Positions 21,291 to 31,777 of a DNA stretch of 64,000 nt are shown here, piece by piece (the stretch's first letter is position 1; every line of letters begins with the position of its first letter). A program made the position numbers and the translations under genes. The stretch is from Aliarcobacter butzleri (GTDB lineage: Bacteria > Campylobacterota > Campylobacteria > Campylobacterales > Arcobacteraceae), in assembly GCF_900187115.1 (NCBI RefSeq), contig NZ_LT906455.1, positions 2,046,001 through 2,110,000 on the forward strand. The letters are read 5' to 3'. Below the pieces are notes generated by a model. That model had not been told where the DNA came from and ran no database searches. It was given only the letters and a program-made list of their open reading frames with translations.

Positions 21291-21791
21291 TTATGCTTTT
21301 AACGTTGCAGCGATTTTTTGATATTCAGGACCTTCGTTACCAAGAACGATTGTAGTTCCTTTTACTTCAAATGGAGGTAAATCTAGCGGTCTAGGTGGTG
21401 GTCCAAAAACATTTTTAGCACTAGGATTAAATTCCCCACCATGACATGCACATTTCCACTTATCCTTTTTCCAAGCAGGAATACAACCTAAGTGAGTACA
21501 AAGACCAATAGCAACAGTATATCTATCATTACCAATTATTAAATCTCTATCACTATTTTCCATCTCAGCAGTTTTTTTCAAAACAAAGATTGGTTTCCCC
21601 CTCCATGTAAAAGTTTCTGGTTCACCCGCTTTCACTGAAGATAAATCTATTTCAGTAAATCCACCTGCAAGAACACTTGGAAGTGGATCCCATACTTGTT
21701 TCATTCCAACAAGAGACGCAGCACCACCTACCGCAGCAACTGCAGCAAATGAATAACCAATAAAATCTCGTCTATTTGTTTTATTAGACAT
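21291..21791 (-). CDS. petA: Ubiquinol-cytochrome c reductase Rieske iron-sulfur subunit
   Basis: Carries the 2Fe-2S cluster that accepts the first electron from quinol. The Rieske motifs are CTHLGC (about residue 97) and CACHGGEF (about 113). The N-terminus NRRDFIGYSFAAVAAVGG looks like a twin-arginine-type signal/anchor with a shortened RR consensus, as expected for a folded Fe-S protein exported by Tat. It is first in the petA-petB-petC operon. Confidence 0.96.
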   Translation of the reverse strand: MSNKTNRRDFIGYSFAAVAAVGGAASLVGMKQVWDPLPSVLAGGFTEIDLSSVKAGEPETFTWRGKPIFVLKKTAEMENSDRDLIIGNDRYTVAIGLCTHLGCIPAWKKDKWKCACHGGEFNPSAKNVFGPPPRPLDLPPFEVKGTTIVLGNEGPEYQKIAATLKA

Positions 21792-21935
21792 ATTTGGCTT
21801 CCTTTATATAAAATTTAGAATTAGGCTTGATTTTATAATAATTTTTCTTAAAATATATTGATGTAAATCAAATTATTTTAAGGAATAAGCTTGTGATTTT
21901 TTATTTTAATTGTATAAACTATCTATATAAATTTT

Positions 21936-21965
21936 TTATTAGAGAAAATTATAATTCTCTAATAA
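21936..21965. terminator. Hairpin at the end of thrC
   Basis: An 11-bp stem (TTATTAGAGAA / TTCTCTAATAA, 8-base loop) that includes the thrC stop codon. On the minus strand no U-run follows, so termination is uncertain. Confidence 0.4.
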
Positions 21966-23430
21966 ATTTTACGATTTGAGTTTCAATATCTTCTTTATTT
22001 ATTACTAAAGAATGATTAACTTTTGCAGTGAATAAATCTTTAATGCTTTGAGGTAAAGTTGCATTATATTTCAATGAAATTTCTTCTAAAGCTTCTTTAT
22101 CAGCATATTTTGTAGAGTTTTCATTTAAAGCATTTAACACAGTTGGCGAAAATTTTGTCCATTCTGCAGTTGAATAAATAACAGTTTTTAAAGGTTTTTC
22201 TTTTAGTTCATTATATGCTTTTATACAAGTTGCAGTATGAGGATCCATCAAGTATCCAATATCTAAAAATTCTTTAATCGTTTTAGCTCCAAAAGTGTCA
22301 TTTGAGTAAATAGCAGAAAAATATTTTTGTAGTTGTTCTGTTTCTTTTTTACTCATTTCAAATATATTATTTTTGTTTAACTCTTCCATTAACTCTTTTG
22401 TTCTATTTGCTCCAAAAAGTGAATAAATCACTCTTTCAATATTTGAAGATTTCAAAATATCCATTGCTGGAGATTTTGTAAGTTTTAGTTCTTTATTTCT
22501 AATATCGTAAATTCCTGTATTTATCCACTCAGTTAAGATATTGTTTTCATTTGATGCTACTAAAAGTTTTTCTATAGGAAGGCCCATTTCTTGTGCATAA
22601 AAAGCCCCTAAAACATTTCCAAAGTTTCCACTTGGAACAACTAAATAAATTTTCTCACCAAATGTAATTTCATCTTGTTTTAATAGTTGAATATATGACC
22701 AGAAGTGATAAATTATTTGAAATATAATTCTTCCAAAGTTTACTGAATTTGCAGCACTTAATTTAATATTATCTTTTTCTAACTCTTCTTTAAAAGTTTT
22801 TGAAGCAAGTAAATTTTTAAGAGCATTTTGAGCATCATCAAAGTTTCCTTTTATTCCTAAGACTTTTAAGTTTTTTCCATCTTCACAAACCATTTGAAGT
22901 CTTTGAACATCACTTGTTCCACCATCAGGATAAAGACAAACTACTTGAATATTCTCTTTATTTTTAAATGTATTTAATGCAGCTGGTCCTGTATCTCCTG
23001 AAGTGGCAGCAAGAATAAGGTACTTTTCATCTCTTTTTTTTGCAATTGAGCTTAAAATTGAACCAAAAGGTTGTAATGCCATATCTTTAAATGCTCGTGT
23101 TGGTCCATGATATTGTTCATGAACAAATAAATCTTCTTTTACCTTAACAACTGGACAAGGATTTGAAGCATCATCAAAATTATCATATAAATCTAAAGCT
23201 TTTTTGATTTCATTTTCATCGATATCAATTTCAAAAGCTTTTAAAATATCATAAGCCAGTTCTTTGTAGCTTTTATTTACATGATTTTGAATAAAATTCT
23301 CTTCTAATTTTGGCAAATATTTAGGTACATAAAGCCCTCCAAAAGATGTACTTGGATTTAAAATAGCTTCACTAAATGGAACTTCTACAGGTTTTATTCC
23401 GTCATTTCCTCTTGTTTCTATAAAATTCAC
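21949..23430 (-). CDS. thrC: Threonine synthase
   Basis: A PLP enzyme converting O-phosphohomoserine to threonine. The lysine loop is visible in HGPTRAFKDMALQPFGS (Lys near residue 109), with ATSGDTGPAAL and VPSGNFGNVLGA phosphate/PLP loops. The N-terminus (FIETRGNDGIKPVEVPFSEAIL) matches the long proteobacterial form, and 493 residues is normal. It sits 18 bases downstream of argB, presumably in one transcript, although the two belong to different amino acid pathways. Confidence 0.96.
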   Translation of the reverse strand: MNFIETRGNDGIKPVEVPFSEAILNPSTSFGGLYVPKYLPKLEENFIQNHVNKSYKELAYDILKAFEIDIDENEIKKALDLYDNFDDASNPCPVVKVKEDLFVHEQYHGPTRAFKDMALQPFGSILSSIAKKRDEKYLILAATSGDTGPAALNTFKNKENIQVVCLYPDGGTSDVQRLQMVCEDGKNLKVLGIKGNFDDAQNALKNLLASKTFKEELEKDNIKLSAANSVNFGRIIFQIIYHFWSYIQLLKQDEITFGEKIYLVVPSGNFGNVLGAFYAQEMGLPIEKLLVASNENNILTEWINTGIYDIRNKELKLTKSPAMDILKSSNIERVIYSLFGANRTKELMEELNKNNIFEMSKKETEQLQKYFSAIYSNDTFGAKTIKEFLDIGYLMDPHTATCIKAYNELKEKPLKTVIYSTAEWTKFSPTVLNALNENSTKYADKEALEEISLKYNATLPQSIKDLFTAKVNHSLVINKEDIETQIVKFIREL

Positions 23431-23448
23431 TTACTTTCCTTTTCTCTT

Positions 23449-24354
23449 TTAATCTTGTTTGTTTAATAATTTTTCGATATCAATACCATTATTTGGATTA
23501 TCAACTCTGATAAATTGTGTTCCAATTCCGTCACTTGTAAATAACTCTAATAAAATTGAATGCTCAACTCTACCATCAATAATATGTGCTTTATTTACAC
23601 CATTATGAATAGCTTCAATACAAGAATCAACTTTTGGTATCATTCCACCAGCAATTGTTCCATCCTTTTTAAACATTTCAACATTTGCTTTATCTAAAGT
23701 TTGAATTAATTCACCGCTTTTATTTAAAACACCAATTGTATCAGTTAAAAATATAACTTTTTGAGCTTTTAATGCCATTGCTATTTCACAAGCTGCAACA
23801 TCAGCGTTTATATTAAATCCTGGATGATTTGCTTCATCTCCATTTGCTATTGGTGCAATTACAGGAATAAATCCCTCTTTTATTAGATTATTTATAAGTT
23901 CGCCATTTACAGAAGTTATATCTCCTGTATAACCAAACTTTCCACCATCTTTTGGAACTGCTTTTATAATTCCAGAATCTTTTCCTGAAATTCCAATAGC
24001 TTTTGCACCATGAAAATTTAATAAAGAAGCAATATTTTTATTAATTTCTCCACTTAAAACCATTTCAACAACTCTCATACTCTCTTTACAAGTAACTCTA
24101 TATCCATCAACAAAAGATGATGGAATTTCAAGTTTATTTAAAAGTTCTGTAATTCTTGCTCCGCCACCATGAACAACAACAGGTTTTATTCCTAAAAGAG
24201 TTAATAAAACTATATCTTGAGCAAATTTTTCTTTTAAATCATCACTTGTTTGTGCAGATCCACCATATTTTATAACTATCGTTTTTCCATAGAATTTTTT
24301 AAAATATGGAATAGCATCTATTAGAGTTTGAACTTTTGGATTTGTTTGTGCCAT
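23449..24354 (-). CDS. argB: Acetylglutamate kinase
   Basis: Phosphorylates N-acetylglutamate in arginine synthesis. FYGKTIVIKYGGSAQ at the N-terminus, VVHGGGARITELLNKL, the NINADVAACEIAMAL segment and GGMIPKVDSCIEAI are characteristic. At 301 residues it belongs to the longer, arginine-feedback-inhibited class by length and by its extended N-terminal helix; that regulatory inference is not proved by sequence alone. The divergent gap to addA is only about 85 bases. Confidence 0.96.
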   Translation of the reverse strand: MAQTNPKVQTLIDAIPYFKKFYGKTIVIKYGGSAQTSDDLKEKFAQDIVLLTLLGIKPVVVHGGGARITELLNKLEIPSSFVDGYRVTCKESMRVVEMVLSGEINKNIASLLNFHGAKAIGISGKDSGIIKAVPKDGGKFGYTGDITSVNGELINNLIKEGFIPVIAPIANGDEANHPGFNINADVAACEIAMALKAQKVIFLTDTIGVLNKSGELIQTLDKANVEMFKKDGTIAGGMIPKVDSCIEAIHNGVNKAHIIDGRVEHSILLELFTSDGIGTQFIRVDNPNNGIDIEKLLNKQD

Positions 24355-24439
24355 TAAATATCCTTGAGATTTTTAAAGTTAAGATTATAGCTAAAACAAT
24401 CTTATTAACAAAAAAGTATTACTTTAGTATTATTAGTCC

Positions 24440-27172
24440 ATGAAAAATTACTTAGCATTAAAAGCAAGTGCAGGAAGTGGTAAAACTTTTGCACTAACAG
24501 TTCGATATATTTGTTTACTTCTTCTTGGTGCAAAACCAAATGAGATTTTAACTCTAACATTTACAAATAAAGCTGCAAATGAAATGAGCGAAAGAATCTA
24601 TAAAACTCTTCTTACTTTAGGAGATGATGAAGCATATTTAAATGCAATAGAAAATGAAGTAAATTTAAGTAAAGAAGAAATTCTTGGTAAAAAAAATATC
24701 TTAATCAAACAATTTTCAAATGCAAACTTATCTATTTTTACAATAGATAAATTTGTAAATAAAATTTTAAGAGAATTTTGTGGATATATCGGAATAAGTG
24801 ATGATTTTGAAATAAAAAATGATGATATTGAAAAACTTAGTTATGAATTTTTAAAATCACTTAATGAAAAAGATTTTCAAACTTTGATAGATTTATCCTT
24901 TTATGAAAAAAAGAAATTCAACTCTATTTTCGAGTTATTTAAAACTATTTTGGAAAAAAATGAAGATATAGAAGTTATAAATATCGATGCAAGTTTGATT
25001 GAATTACAAAAAGAGAATATTTTAAAAGAGGCTTTTAAAATAAAAGAGTCAATTTTATCTTGTATAAATGCAAGTAATAGTGCAAAAAATGCAGTTGATT
25101 TTGAAACATTTGAGGATTTATTTGGAAGAACTTGGCTTGAAAAAGAAAATTTTGAAGATTATTCATATTTTAAAAAATGTGCAAATGAATCAAGCAAAAG
25201 TGATTTTCTTAAGTTAAAAGAAGAGTTGTCAATTTACTATAAAATAAGAGCTGGCTTTAGTTTAAACAAGATATTTGAGGTATATTTAAAATTTAGAGAT
25301 TTTAAATTTGAGTTTAATAAAAATAAAAACTATTTAGAATTTAATGATATTTCAAATTTAGTTTATGATTTATTATCTACAAAAATAGATAAAGATTTTT
25401 TATATTTTAGACTTGATTCAAACTATTCTCATATTTTAATAGATGAATTTCAAGATACTTCACTTTTACAATACAAAATTTTAGAACCATTAATTGATGA
25501 AATTTTATCAGGCGATGTTACAAAATTCAAAACATTTTTTTATGTGGGAGATACAAAACAATCAATTTATAGATTTCGTGGTGGAAAAAGAGAACTTTTT
25601 GATTATGTAGCAAATACAAATAAGATTTTAGAAGTTGAAGTTCTAAATACAAATTATCGTTCATGTGAAAATGTAATAAATTTTGTAAATGAACTTTTTT
25701 TAAATTTGCCAAATTATGAGTATTTTAAACAAGAATCAGTAAGAGCAAATGGTTATGTAGAAGTTGTTGTTGACACTGCTTTTGAAGAAGAAAAGTTTGT
25801 AAATGTTGCAAAAAAAATTGAAGAATTATTGCAAAGTGGAGTAAATTTTAATGATATTGCAATATTAACTTACACAAATGATGATGTTTTATCTTTATAT
25901 TATTACTTAAAACAAAAGTTTCCAAGTATTAAAATTTCGACTGAAATGACTTCAAAACTCATAAATCAACAAAATGTAAAAGCAGTTATAAATGCAATAA
26001 AATATATCTATTTTAAAGAAGAGATTTATAAAGAAAATCTTAATGCAATAATTGGAAATAAACTTTTAACAACTTTAGATTTGGAAATTAATTTAGAAGA
26101 AAAATCTGTTCAAGAAGTTATAAAAGAGTTATCAAAGAAACTAAAAATTATAGATGAAAATATAATAAAACTAATAGAAGTAAGTTCGAGTTTTAATAAT
26201 ATTGTTGATTTTGTTTATGAAATTGATAAACTCGAAGCTATTATGGAAAATAGTGAATCAAAAGGGCTTCAAATATTAACTATTTTTAAATCAAAAGGTT
26301 TAGAGTTTCATACTGTAATACTTCTTGATAGAATAAAAAGAAAAAATGTTGATAAATCTTCACTTCTTTTTGATTATGAAAACTTAGAATTAAAAAATAT
26401 TTTCTATAAAATAAAAGGTTATGAGAATTTCAACGAAGATTATAAAAAAGCTATCGATAAAGAAAAAAAATTAAGCTTAGAAGATGAAATAAATATTTTA
26501 TACGTTGCAATGACAAGAGCAAAAAACAATATGATTATTTTTAAAAAAGAGAAATCAAGCGTTTTTGATATATTAAATATGAATGTTTGTAAAATTGGGA
26601 AAATAATTAATAGTTCTAATCTTGTAAAAAATATCGAAGAAAAATCTATGATTTCATACACTCCTCTTAATTTAGGAATTCAAGAAAAACAAATAGTTAA
26701 AGAAAAAGAGTTAAAAGAAAATCATCTGCACTCAAGATATTTTGGATTGGCAACACACTATTGTTTAGAAATGTTAAATAATTTTTCTTTTAATGACTTA
26801 AAATATACATTAAACTTAGCAAGAACAAGATTTTCAAATTATCTAAGTGATAAAGATTTTGTCGATATAGAAAATAGATTAACTCATCTAATAAACAATG
26901 ATTTTTTTAAATTCTTAATAACAAATTCTGTATTAACTAGTGAACAATCTTTGATATATAAAGAAGAATTAAAGATTATTGATTTACTAATTTATAAAGA
27001 TGACACTTATTATATACTAGATTATAAAACTACAAAAGAAGAATTAGATGAAGAACATAAAAATCAAGTTTTATATTATAAAGAAGCTATAAAAGAGATA
27101 TTTAAAACTTCAAATGTAAAATCATATCTTGTATATTTAAAAATGGATAATTGTTTGATGTATGAAATTTAA
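24440..27172 (+). CDS. addA: RecB-like helicase-nuclease, AddA-type subunit
   Basis: The helicase subunit of a RecBCD-like double-strand-break repair complex. Walker A is ASAGSGKTFAL near residue 9, motif Ia TFTNKAANEMSERI, Walker B IDEFQDTS near 337, YVGDTKQSIYRFRGG, LNTNYRS, and the C-terminal motif VI ILYVAMTRAKNNMII. The extreme C-terminus has a nuclease-like motif (IDLLIYKDDTYYILDYKTT). The 910-residue length fits Campylobacterota AddA. Its likely partner addB is on the opposite strand about 4 kb to the right. Confidence 0.9.
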   Translation: MKNYLALKASAGSGKTFALTVRYICLLLLGAKPNEILTLTFTNKAANEMSERIYKTLLTLGDDEAYLNAIENEVNLSKEEILGKKNILIKQFSNANLSIFTIDKFVNKILREFCGYIGISDDFEIKNDDIEKLSYEFLKSLNEKDFQTLIDLSFYEKKKFNSIFELFKTILEKNEDIEVINIDASLIELQKENILKEAFKIKESILSCINASNSAKNAVDFETFEDLFGRTWLEKENFEDYSYFKKCANESSKSDFLKLKEELSIYYKIRAGFSLNKIFEVYLKFRDFKFEFNKNKNYLEFNDISNLVYDLLSTKIDKDFLYFRLDSNYSHILIDEFQDTSLLQYKILEPLIDEILSGDVTKFKTFFYVGDTKQSIYRFRGGKRELFDYVANTNKILEVEVLNTNYRSCENVINFVNELFLNLPNYEYFKQESVRANGYVEVVVDTAFEEEKFVNVAKKIEELLQSGVNFNDIAILTYTNDDVLSLYYYLKQKFPSIKISTEMTSKLINQQNVKAVINAIKYIYFKEEIYKENLNAIIGNKLLTTLDLEINLEEKSVQEVIKELSKKLKIIDENIIKLIEVSSSFNNIVDFVYEIDKLEAIMENSESKGLQILTIFKSKGLEFHTVILLDRIKRKNVDKSSLLFDYENLELKNIFYKIKGYENFNEDYKKAIDKEKKLSLEDEINILYVAMTRAKNNMIIFKKEKSSVFDILNMNVCKIGKIINSSNLVKNIEEKSMISYTPLNLGIQEKQIVKEKELKENHLHSRYFGLATHYCLEMLNNFSFNDLKYTLNLARTRFSNYLSDKDFVDIENRLTHLINNDFFKFLITNSVLTSEQSLIYKEELKIIDLLIYKDDTYYILDYKTTKEELDEEHKNQVLYYKEAIKEIFKTSNVKSYLVYLKMDNCLMYEI

Positions 27173-27235
27173 TTTCTTATAAAAATTTAATCTTATTATG
27201 ATAAAATCTTGCAATTTAAAAAAAAGGATTTTATC

Positions 27236-27871
27236 TTGAAAAAAGCTATTCTTTCTTCTATTTTACTATTAGGAACAACTTCTATTTTAGCTGATACAAC
27301 TATGTGCTTTAAAGAAAACCATTCTTCTATGAGTACTATTGAAAATATTCCACTTAATGGTGGTGCATGTGCAGGAAAATTCTCTGTAAATGATATGAAA
27401 AAACAAGGTTGGGCAGTTGATGATATTAAAATTTCTCAAACACCAACAGGTATGAATTTTATCTATATTCTAAAAACTCCAACAGCTCAACAGTTTGGAA
27501 CAACTCAATTTGTAGGAAATCAAGCTCAAATGGAAGCAAATATCCTTGCAAAATTAGAGCAAAAAAAACAAGCTGAAGAAAAAGCAAAAATTGAAAAAGA
27601 GGTTCAAGAAGCAAAAGTAGATGCTCAAAATATCTATGTTAACCAATGCCAAACTTGCCATGGTGCAAAAGGTGAAGTTGTAAAAGCTGGTGTAGCTTTA
27701 AATTCTTTATCAGTTGAAGATATGCAAAGTTCTTTAAAAGATTATGAATTAGGTAGAAATGGTAAAGAAAGTTCTTTAAATGCAGCAATACATACAAGTA
27801 ATTTAAATAGTAAAACAATTAAAGGTATTTACGCTTATTTAAAAGATTTAAATAATCCTTCTAAAAAATGA
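27236..27871 (+). CDS. Periplasmic monoheme cytochrome c domain protein
   Basis: A secreted protein of about 211 residues. The mature part has an N-terminal domain of unknown function with two cysteines (TTMCFKEN and GACAGKF), a Lys/Glu/Ala coiled linker (about 105-133) and a single heme motif CQTCHG. A distal methionine ligand is not obvious. I prefer the TTG at 27236 (giving KKAILSSILLLG, a signal peptide) because an AAGGA site precedes it; an earlier TTG at 27209 would add nine non-signal residues. Role unknown; it lies between addA and prfB. Confidence 0.75.
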   Translation: MKKAILSSILLLGTTSILADTTMCFKENHSSMSTIENIPLNGGACAGKFSVNDMKKQGWAVDDIKISQTPTGMNFIYILKTPTAQQFGTTQFVGNQAQMEANILAKLEQKKQAEEKAKIEKEVQEAKVDAQNIYVNQCQTCHGAKGEVVKAGVALNSLSVEDMQSSLKDYELGRNGKESSLNAAIHTSNLNSKTIKGIYAYLKDLNNPSKK

Positions 27872-27893
27872 AAAAAGGGCAATAGCCCTCTTT
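27872..27893 (+). terminator. Short hairpin after the cytochrome gene
   Basis: Stem AGGGC / GCCCT with an AATA loop flanked by AAAA and CTTT, directly after the stop codon and before prfB. The short stem makes this a weak or partial terminator. Confidence 0.5.
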
Positions 27894-27949
27894 CAACTCT
27901 CTTTAACAAAACAACTTTTATAAACACTTTTCAAAGGATTAAAAAATAA

Positions 27950-29047
27950 ATGGACGCATACGAATATTCGGAACTATTAAAACTTCTAAATACAAAACTA
28001 AATAATATAAAAGGTATTCTAAAGCCTGATATTTTAAATAAAAGATTAGAAGAGATAAAAAATGAAGAAGCATCTCAAGATTTTTGGAATGATGTTGAAA
28101 ATGCTACAAAAATAGGTATCGAAAAAAATAGAATTTTAGGAAAACTAAATAAATTTAATAAAGCATTTGATTCATTAACTGGAACAAATGAACTTTATGA
28201 AATGGCAACAGCAGAGAAAGATGATGAAACTTTAGAGATGCTTTACGAAGAAGCTAGTGATTTAGAAAATTTAATCAAATCAACTGAAATATCTGTAATG
28301 CTTTCAAATCCAGATGATAGTTCAAATGCAATAGTTTCTATTCATCCAGGAGCTGGAGGAACAGAATCACAAGATTGGGCAAGTATCCTTTATAGAATGT
28401 ATTTAAGATGGGCAGAGAGAAATGATTTTAAAGTTGAACTTCTTGATTATCAAGCAGGAGATGAAGCAGGAATAAAAGATGTATCTTTTATCATTAAAGG
28501 TGAAAATGCTTATGGATATATGAAAGCAGAAAATGGTATTCATCGGTTGGTGAGAATCTCTCCATTTGATTCAAATGCAAAAAGACATACATCTTTTTCA
28601 TCAGTAATGGTGAGTCCAGAAATTGATGATAATATTAATATTGTAATTGAAGATAAAGATATTAGAATCGATACATATAGAGCAAGCGGAGCTGGTGGTC
28701 AGCACGTAAATAAAACAGAATCAGCTATTAGAATTACACATATTCCAACAGGAATTGTTGTTCAATGTCAAAATGATAGAAGTCAACATAAAAATAAAGA
28801 CAGTGCTTTTAAAATGCTAAAATCAAGACTTTATGAATATGAACTTGAAAAACAACGAGCAAGTAAAGATGGTATAGAAAAAAGTGATAATGGTTGGGGT
28901 CATCAAATCAGATCTTATGTTTTACAACCATACCAACAAGTAAAAGATAGTAGAAGTAATATTGGATATTCAAATGTTGATGCAATACTTGATGGAGATA
29001 TTACTAAAATGATAGAAGATGTTTTAATAGCAACAAATACAAACTAA
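27950..29047 (+). CDS. prfB: Peptide chain release factor 2
   Basis: RF2 releases peptides at UGA and UAA stops. The GGQ loop is in [18 protein letters not shown] near residue 245, and the codon-recognition SPF motif is in [15 protein letters not shown]. The 365-residue frame is continuous, so the programmed +1 frameshift known in E. coli prfB is absent. Its end overlaps that of the facing VOC gene by four bases. Confidence 0.97.
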   Translation: MDAYEYSELLKLLNTKLNNIKGILKPDILNKRLEEIKNEEASQDFWNDVENATKIGIEKNRILGKLNKFNKAFDSLTGTNELYEMATAEKDDETLEMLYEEASDLENLIKSTEISVMLSNPDDSSNAIVSIHPGAGGTESQDWASILYRMYLRWAERNDFKVELLDYQAGDEAGIKDVSFIIKGENAYGYMKAENGIHRLVRISPFDSNAKRHTSFSSVMVSPEIDDNINIVIEDKDIRIDTYRASGAGGQHVNKTESAIRITHIPTGIVVQCQNDRSQHKNKDSAFKMLKSRLYEYELEKQRASKDGIEKSDNGWGHQIRSYVLQPYQQVKDSRSNIGYSNVDAILDGDITKMIEDVLIATNTN

Positions 29048-29424
29048 ATATAGTTTGATAACTCTATTAAATTCAAATCAGGGTCTCTTAAATAGATAGA
29101 TTTTATCTTTCCATTTGCCCCTGTTCTTTCAACAATTCCTTCTTCAATTTTAATTTCTTCTTTTTGCAAATATAAAACAATATCTTCTAAATTTTGTTCT
29201 ACAATAAAACATAAATCAGCACTTCCTTCTTTCACATTTTTTGCTTTTGGTTCAAATTCACTACCTAATTTATGAAGATTTATCTTTTGATTTGAATATT
29301 TAAGTGCAACTCTATTTTTACCAAAAATCTCTTTTTTCATTCCTAATTTTTCATAAAATTTAACTGTTTCTTCTATATCTTTTACAGTCAACACTAAATG
29401 ATCCAGATTTAAAATATTTATCAT
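29044..29424 (-). CDS. VOC-family (glyoxalase/dioxygenase-fold) protein
   Basis: A single vicinal-oxygen-chelate domain of about 126 residues: [22 protein letters not shown] at the N-terminus (His as first metal ligand), [15 protein letters not shown], and the closing [16 protein letters not shown], where Glu is a metal ligand. I chose the ATG at 29424, preceded by AGGGAG, over an ATG 33 bases upstream that would run into addB. Substrate cannot be predicted. The start lies just after the addB stop. Confidence 0.85.
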   Translation of the reverse strand: MINILNLDHLVLTVKDIEETVKFYEKLGMKKEIFGKNRVALKYSNQKINLHKLGSEFEPKAKNVKEGSADLCFIVEQNLEDIVLYLQKEEIKIEEGIVERTGANGKIKSIYLRDPDLNLIELSNYI

Positions 29425-29425
29425 A

Positions 29426-31777
29426 TTACTCCCTATTGCAAACAACTTTATATGCACAATATAAACAGTTTGATTTATCCTCGCACTTTAAAAAATTTAT
29501 CTCATTCTTAGATAACTCTTTGAGTTCATCAAACTTTGATGATAATAATTCAAGTTTTTCTTGTATTGCTACTTCTTCTTTTAAAAGATACTCATTTAAA
29601 TCATAATAAAAAGCTTTTATATTTGGAGTTTTAAATAATTGTTGTAAGGCAATATAATAAAATTCTAATTGAAAATCAACACTTTTTTCATAAGTTTTTA
29701 AAGTATCAACGTTTAACGTTGAAGAAGTTTTATAATCAATTACTTCATAATTATCTTCAAACTTATCAACTCTATCTATTATTCCTTTTATGTTTATATT
29801 ATTAAAAGAGCAGTTAAACTCTTTTTCTATCATAATAATTTTTCTATTTTTTAATCTTTGTTTATCAAATTCATAAAAATTTAGAAGCTTCTTCTTCCAC
29901 ACTTCTAAATCCAAAGTTAAAAAAGGATTTGAACTTTTATACTTTAAAAATAATTCTTCTATTGAGTTTTTATTATCTTTAGAATAATAATCTTCTAAAA
30001 TAGAGTGAATAATATCTCCTAGCTCGTAACCTTTTGGTTTTAAAGAAATTGTATGTTCGTTTATTTTTAAAATATATTGTAAATAAAATCTTCTCTTACA
30101 CTCTAAAAAGTTTTTAAATGAGGTTGCAGACCAAATAAATTTTGTTAGATCTATTTTTGAAATTATATCTTCATCAAAATATGATATTTTGTGGTTATCA
30201 TATAAAATATGTTTATAAAAACTATCATTTGTATCAGTTACAATGTTCTTTTCAAATAGTTCATTAGCAAATCTTGAAATTTGATTTGTTTCAGAGTTTA
30301 CATAAGATATAAAAACATTTTTTGAAGAACTTATCAATCGTTTGTAATAATACTTTTGTAAAGATTCTCTATCAAATTGAGTTGGAAGATTAGCTAATTG
30401 TTTTAATCTTGTAGATAAAAATTTATCTTTTACTGATATTTTTGGAATATAAGATTCATTAAAATCACAGATTATTACAGTATCAAAAGAAACGGCTCTT
30501 GTTTCAAGCAAGCCTAAAACTGTAATTGTTCCAGAGTTTATATCATCTAAAGTAATTGAGGATAGTTTCTGCAAAAATATTTTATATACATCTTTTAATA
30601 AAATTTTGTTCTCATTTGAAAAGAGTGTAATATTTAACTTATAAAGTAATTCGTCATATTTTTCAATTAGTTCTATATTTTTTTCTTTTTGTTTTATAAA
30701 ATCTGTAATACTTACAAATAACTCTTTATTTGTAACTTTATTCCAAAAAGGTTTTATATTTTTATCAATAAACTCTTTATCAATTTTCAAATAACTCATA
30801 TTTGAAATATTTTTTTCTTCATCTTCACTAAGATATAAATAGATTGCATTTGATATTTGGTAAAGTTCTTTATTTTTTATGCTTTTTCCCATAGCATAAT
30901 TGAAATACCTTTCATCATCAAATAATTCAATGCTACTTACAAAACTCTCATCAGGTAAAACTAAAGCAATATCTTTAGGATTTACTCCATTTAAAACAGA
31001 TTTTTCTATACAAGATTTTATATATGCTATTTGATTTAATCTTGAAGAAAACCCTTTTATTTCATAACTTTCTAATAAGCTTTTTATCTCTTCTTCATCT
31101 ATAATAATTTTATTTGTTAAATCTATTTTATATTTGTAATCAATTTTTAGATTAATATTAATATTTTTAAAAACTTCTAATGATTTTTGATTGTAAGAAT
31201 TTGAATAAAATATAATTTTTGTATCTATTTTTTGGGATATTTTTTCTACAATTTCGAACTCTACTTTTGTAAAATATCCTTCAAAATGTAACTCAATATC
31301 TTGAAATTTATCTAAAAAGTTTTTATTTATTTCATAATGTTTATCTAAATTTATTTTATCAACATAAGAGTTATTTTCTAAAATTTCTATATACTTTTTT
31401 TTAATAGCTTTTAAGATTTCCAAATGTTCTAAATAAAAATCATAAGTATCAACATTTTGTATCTCTTCAATTTCAACTTTTTCACTTGCTAATTCCAAAA
31501 AAAATCTATATATATAATCACTTTGTTTTAAAAACTTTGTAAAATTATCTGAAATTCCTAGCTTTTTTATATCAATATTTTTTATTGCTTCATTTAGAAA
31601 AAGAACTCTATGTTCTTCTTCACAATATTTTAGGTTTGATAAAGATATAGATTTTTTTAAAAATTCATCAATAGTTAAGATGAAAGGCAAAAGAGTATTA
31701 TTACTCTTTTGTTTAGAGATATAATCTCTGATTGCTCTTGAAGTGGGAAAAACTAAAAGCTTTTTTTTAAATAGCAT
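29426..31777 (-). CDS. addB: PD-(D/E)XK nuclease, AddB-type subunit
   Basis: Likely partner of AddA in DNA-end resection. The C-terminal nuclease domain has FNNINIKGIIDRVDKFEDNYEVIDYKTSS (D...DYK catalytic pattern). Four cysteines suited to the 4Fe-4S cluster typical of AddB are visible: one in NFLECKRRFYLQYIL near residue 565 and three at the C-terminus (CLYCAYKVVC). The helicase-like N-terminal part is divergent. The 783-residue length is consistent. Its start overlaps the preceding FixH-like gene by 11 bases, tying it to the oxidase locus as in C. jejuni, where addB lies near ccoNOQP. Confidence 0.87.
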   Translation of the reverse strand: MLFKKKLLVFPTSRAIRDYISKQKSNNTLLPFILTIDEFLKKSISLSNLKYCEEEHRVLFLNEAIKNIDIKKLGISDNFTKFLKQSDYIYRFFLELASEKVEIEEIQNVDTYDFYLEHLEILKAIKKKYIEILENNSYVDKINLDKHYEINKNFLDKFQDIELHFEGYFTKVEFEIVEKISQKIDTKIIFYSNSYNQKSLEVFKNININLKIDYKYKIDLTNKIIIDEEEIKSLLESYEIKGFSSRLNQIAYIKSCIEKSVLNGVNPKDIALVLPDESFVSSIELFDDERYFNYAMGKSIKNKELYQISNAIYLYLSEDEEKNISNMSYLKIDKEFIDKNIKPFWNKVTNKELFVSITDFIKQKEKNIELIEKYDELLYKLNITLFSNENKILLKDVYKIFLQKLSSITLDDINSGTITVLGLLETRAVSFDTVIICDFNESYIPKISVKDKFLSTRLKQLANLPTQFDRESLQKYYYKRLISSSKNVFISYVNSETNQISRFANELFEKNIVTDTNDSFYKHILYDNHKISYFDEDIISKIDLTKFIWSATSFKNFLECKRRFYLQYILKINEHTISLKPKGYELGDIIHSILEDYYSKDNKNSIEELFLKYKSSNPFLTLDLEVWKKKLLNFYEFDKQRLKNRKIIMIEKEFNCSFNNINIKGIIDRVDKFEDNYEVIDYKTSSTLNVDTLKTYEKSVDFQLEFYYIALQQLFKTPNIKAFYYDLNEYLLKEEVAIQEKLELLSSKFDELKELSKNEINFLKCEDKSNCLYCAYKVVCNRE

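Noticed and set aside
27950-29047. Programmed +1 frameshift in prfB
   Set aside because: The frame is continuous from start to stop with no internal UGA near codon 26.
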